Assembly: GCA_013399015.1 (NCBI GenBank)
Contig: VWZX01009002.1
Coordinates: 680,415 to 744,414, forward strand
Length of the DNA stretch: 64,000 nucleotides
DNA from: Galbula dea
Taxonomy: Eukaryota; Chordata; Aves; Piciformes; Galbulidae
Reading direction: 5' to 3'
Part shown: one piece after another, positions 60,886 to 64,000 of the stretch
Layout: every line of letters begins with the position of its first letter
How positions within the stretch are numbered: the stretch's first letter is position 1
Notes under the pieces: generated by a model
What the model saw: only the letters and a program-made list of their open reading frames with translations
Database searches by the model: none
Told to the model about the DNA's origin: nothing
Position numbers and translations under genes: made by a program

Positions 60886-63800
60886 TCCTTGTGATGGAAA
60901 AGCTGGATTCCATCACTGTAGGAAAGCATGCTCTCCAGTCACAGGAGTTAAGTTGATAATAGAAAATTCTGAGCTTTGGCCTAAACTAGAGCTTGCATGG
61001 ATTCAGTGGTGGAACAAGATTTCACAGCCCTGATGAAGACATCAACAGATCCACTTCAGATAATGTCCAAGAATTACACCAGGCTGAACCTAAGCTCTCC
61101 TATTTTCTCCTAGATGCCTACAAGCCCTGATTCACTAAGCAATCATGTTCTTCAGTCCTTTCTCTGTTTCCATTGTGGTTTTATCCACACATGGAGAAAA
61201 CAAGTCAAGAGCATATAACATTCTAGCCTCTTCTGTGTTTGTACATTGCAGTGATATTCTTCCCTCTGTTTAAAGGTCAGATTACATTAGCAGTTCACAT
61301 TCCTGCTTAAACATGCAGGCAGATGTTTTCTTCAGGGGGCAGATCATGTAGGAGGAGGCATGGTTCTCTCCTCCAGTCCTCAGTCAAAGCAGACCTGTCA
61401 TCCTCAGCTGTATAAATGTGCATCTTAACTGAATGGCATATGCTTCATTTCAGACATAGATTTCAATGGGCTTGAAATCATTTCAGGGGTTGTTATCTCT
61501 TTGTTTAAATCCTGGGACACTGAAATTAATGACAGGTCTGCTGTTGGCTTCAGGAAATGGTACTGGGACTCCTGCCTCCCCCTCATCCAAAATGTGGTTC
61601 AGTCATGAAAAATGGAAATATATTTCACTCTATTTAGCAAGGACACATTCTGAAATGCAATTTGGCACCGAGGAAATAAGTCTGGTTCACAAAACAGCTT
61701 TGTATGCAGAAAAGAAATGACTTTTGCAAAGCCTCTGGCTCCTCTTTAATTAGACTAATAACCCAAGACTGTGACAGGCCTTCTGCAGAGCTGGAGGTCC
61801 TTGTGGACCAACTGCACATGCACCTTTGGGCTCTACTATTTTGCTATTCTTTTCTGTGAAATTTGCATCCAGTTGAACATGCCAGGCCCTGTACAAGGAA
61901 TTTATTAGTCCAAGTGTTGCAGAGCTGGGAGACCATCACATCAATGCAGCTTCCTGAAATATTTGCTTTCACTTCATGGCAAAATGAAGTTTGAAGTTAT
62001 GAATAATCTGGGAGAGGTGAGCCACTGGGGCAGGGTGAGCCACATGGGTGAGTTTAAAAGTATGCTACCAACCATATGCAAAACAAGACATGACTGCAAA
62101 GGTCCATTTTTCACTGGGTAGCAGGAGGAACTGTGTTGATAGAAGATCCTGGCTTGAGCTGCTTGTTTAACAAGTCTGCAAAACTATGCATTGAAAATTT
62201 CCAATGATCATCTGTGGCTGGAGAAATATTTTAATAAACAGATGAACATTACATCAAAAGAAGATGTATGGCCATAGCCAAGACTGGACTAGGGAAAAAG
62301 AAAGCTCAAGAACCACCACACTGAAGGACATAGCCCTTCTTATGTGATTTTTCTAGCAGGGTTACATCTGCTCCTGTGGAAACCTGTCCAGGTTAACTAA
62401 GCTTGGAGAAAAAGGCTGTTCCTGCAGGCAGGAACTTTTTGCTGGATTAATGGGAACTGCTGAGCTCACTCATGTCACTCTCATCTGCACAGGCACCACC
62501 ACTCCTCAGGTGATGAGCATGTCCCAGCTCCCACGGCTCCTTCCGTGCTTCTGCAGCCTCCCTCCACCAGGGAAGTCCTCTGGAAGAAGAGGAGGAAACC
62601 TTCTGATCTGAATGTAGTGCAGGACAAAAGCAAAGCTGGGTAGAAAGGAAAGAGCCACATTATGGCAGCAAGATGTTTCCTGTAGGAGCACTGTCAAGTG
62701 GAAAGGAAATGTGGGACTACTTAGGCAACAAGGCATGGCCTGAGAGATGGAGACAAGGAAGGAGGGATAGATCAGAAGAGGATTTAGGAGGGAGAATTGG
62801 ATGTGGGCTAGAAAGGAAGTCATGGCTGGAAGGTGAAATCTGAGGAACAGATCCTGGGATAGTTAGGTAACAAGGAGAAATTTCTCTTTTTCAGCTGCAG
62901 CTCTTTTCCCAGTCTCAGAGTCAATCAATCAAAAATTAGGGACTTGGAGAGAAAGTTATCCTGCAAAGGAAAAGATTGCAATCCTGTGGGTAAAAATACT
63001 GTGTGATCCTGTAAGTGAAGCCTGCATCATGATGCATAGGCAGAACTAGGCCAAATTCAAATTGTGCAGACAGTAAATATTATTTTTAATTAAATTGTAG
63101 AAACATTTTATGACCTGATGATTTTTTTTTGGTTTTATTTAAGGGGAAGAAAATTGTGGAAATATGTACAGCAGCCAAAACAATGAGATAGAGAATACTA
63201 ATACTGGAAAATATTCAAGCAGTGTATTGAAGTGACAAGAAATTATCTCAAGAGGACCACAGTCTACCACAATTTATTTCTCCTTCACTTCCAAGTTCAT
63301 ACGATTTTTGTTGCTTTTTTTTTAACCCCTGGAACCTGATCAAATATCTATGGGGATAAATTTTTAGTCACAACGCTGCATTTCAGTGACTAAATACTGC
63401 TGATGTCTCTCTTACTGACTCAGTTTTCTGTTATTTCAAGAGGAAGTATGTGTCTATTCCTTCTTGATAAGGGAACAAGCCTGAATCCTGCAGAAGTTTC
63501 TCAGGTCTACAGAGTGCCACTGTATCTGGCCACAGACTGAACCAACACACCCAGCAACATATGGAATTAAGGGCAAAGGAGAAAGTCCACTAATATAAAA
63601 GGAACTTCTCCAAATACTTTGGATCAGGCACTGGAAAAACCCTCACAGCTCCCTGTGTTAGGAATAGGTAAGGTGAGGGTGTTGCTTCATACACGTGCAT
63701 GCTTTAAACTGGCTGGAAATGCTGTGTAGCAGAGAGAACTTTTGTTAGCTTCAGACTGCATTTCTTTGGCTGCCAAAATGAAAATGGACAAGTTTCCTGA

Positions 63801-64000
63801 TTTCTAGAAGAGCTGATCAGTCAATCTGTCATAGCAGACTCTGGAGGCAGCATCTCAGCTCTGGCCTTGCTGTTCCTGGGGAAGTTAAAGGGACTTCTAT
63901 GGGTTTTATGTCAAGGAAAGAGAGTTACAACCATCCTGAGGGGCTGTAAGAATCACACCCTTTGCCTGGTACTCCTGGAAGAGCTCAGCCCACCCTGCCA
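60886..64000. other. Non-coding sequence without recognisable genes
   Basis: Unique sequence to the window edge. Open frames are at most about 105 codons (62506-62823, minus) and unrecognisable. A T9 run lies at about 63122-63130. No further CR1 was recognised. Confidence 0.5.
61461..61572. repeat. Possible ancient interspersed repeat
   Basis: 'agatttcaatgggcttgaaa', then 'aaatcctgggacactgaaat' and 'gctgttggcttcaggaaatg', resembles the alternating 'aaatcctgg', 'ccattgaaatcaatgg' and 'cattgacttcagtggg' blocks of ancient sauropsid repeats. It is degraded. Confidence 0.4.

Noticed and set aside
1..64000. CRISPR arrays, operons, prokaryotic systems, tRNA/rRNA genes and endogenous retroviral genes.
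   Set aside because: No spaced direct repeats, no clustered long ORFs, no tRNA B-box or rRNA-like blocks, and no retroviral gag/pol/env-like frames or LTR pairs were seen on reading both strands.

Overview
The window reads as vertebrate nuclear DNA, most likely from a bird. The main evidence is eight substantial fragments, plus one scrap, of CR1 non-LTR retrotransposons. Several keep the avian-type 3' end, with ATTCTATG/ATTCTGTG octamer tails and the conserved 'aaggttggaagagacct' or 'aggtcccttccaac' block just before it. CpG is rare except in one island, and most of the rest is unique, mosaic, mildly AT-rich non-coding sequence. No complete protein-coding gene, tRNA, rRNA or recognisable small RNA gene could be supported. 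I treat the short open frames across the window as chance frames.

Layout. An 11-bp pyrimidine array runs off the left edge (1-120). A second, irregular polypyrimidine block lies at 5675-5887. A 3'-truncated CR1 lies at 8600-8975. The main regulatory landmark is a CpG island at about 12270-12760. It holds a near-consensus CTCF site, a CACGTG E-box, a GC box, a G-rich 40-bp duplication and, at its right edge, a good-Kozak ATGGCG directly followed by a splice-donor-like GTGAGG. A 45-bp minisatellite, exactly 15 codons long and open in frame, lies about 140 bp beyond it. From 14.8 to 23 kb and again near 61.5 kb there are degraded copies of what look like ancient foldback-type interspersed repeats. 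An MIR-like piece is at 17470-17640. A nearly perfect 54-bp inverted repeat with a nested 12-bp hairpin sits at 20422-20618.

From 28 kb to the right end the sequence is unique non-coding DNA broken by CR1 copies at 28.2, 29.6, 35.0, 39.3, 49.8, 59.2 and 60.6 kb, in both orientations. It also holds simple repeats such as (TG)12, (AC)n and (ACC)6, recurrent A/C-rich 'AAACC' tracts, and a few small tandem duplications.

Interpretation. The window is probably a gene-poor stretch, either intergenic or a large intron, with one CpG-island promoter. That promoter may drive an unidentified transcript, coding or non-coding, to the right on the + strand. The window is not a gene cluster or operon-like system, and I found no convincing new biological system. 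The items most worth checking are the CTCF-bearing orphan island with its adjacent in-frame minisatellite, and the inverted repeat at 20.4-20.6 kb.
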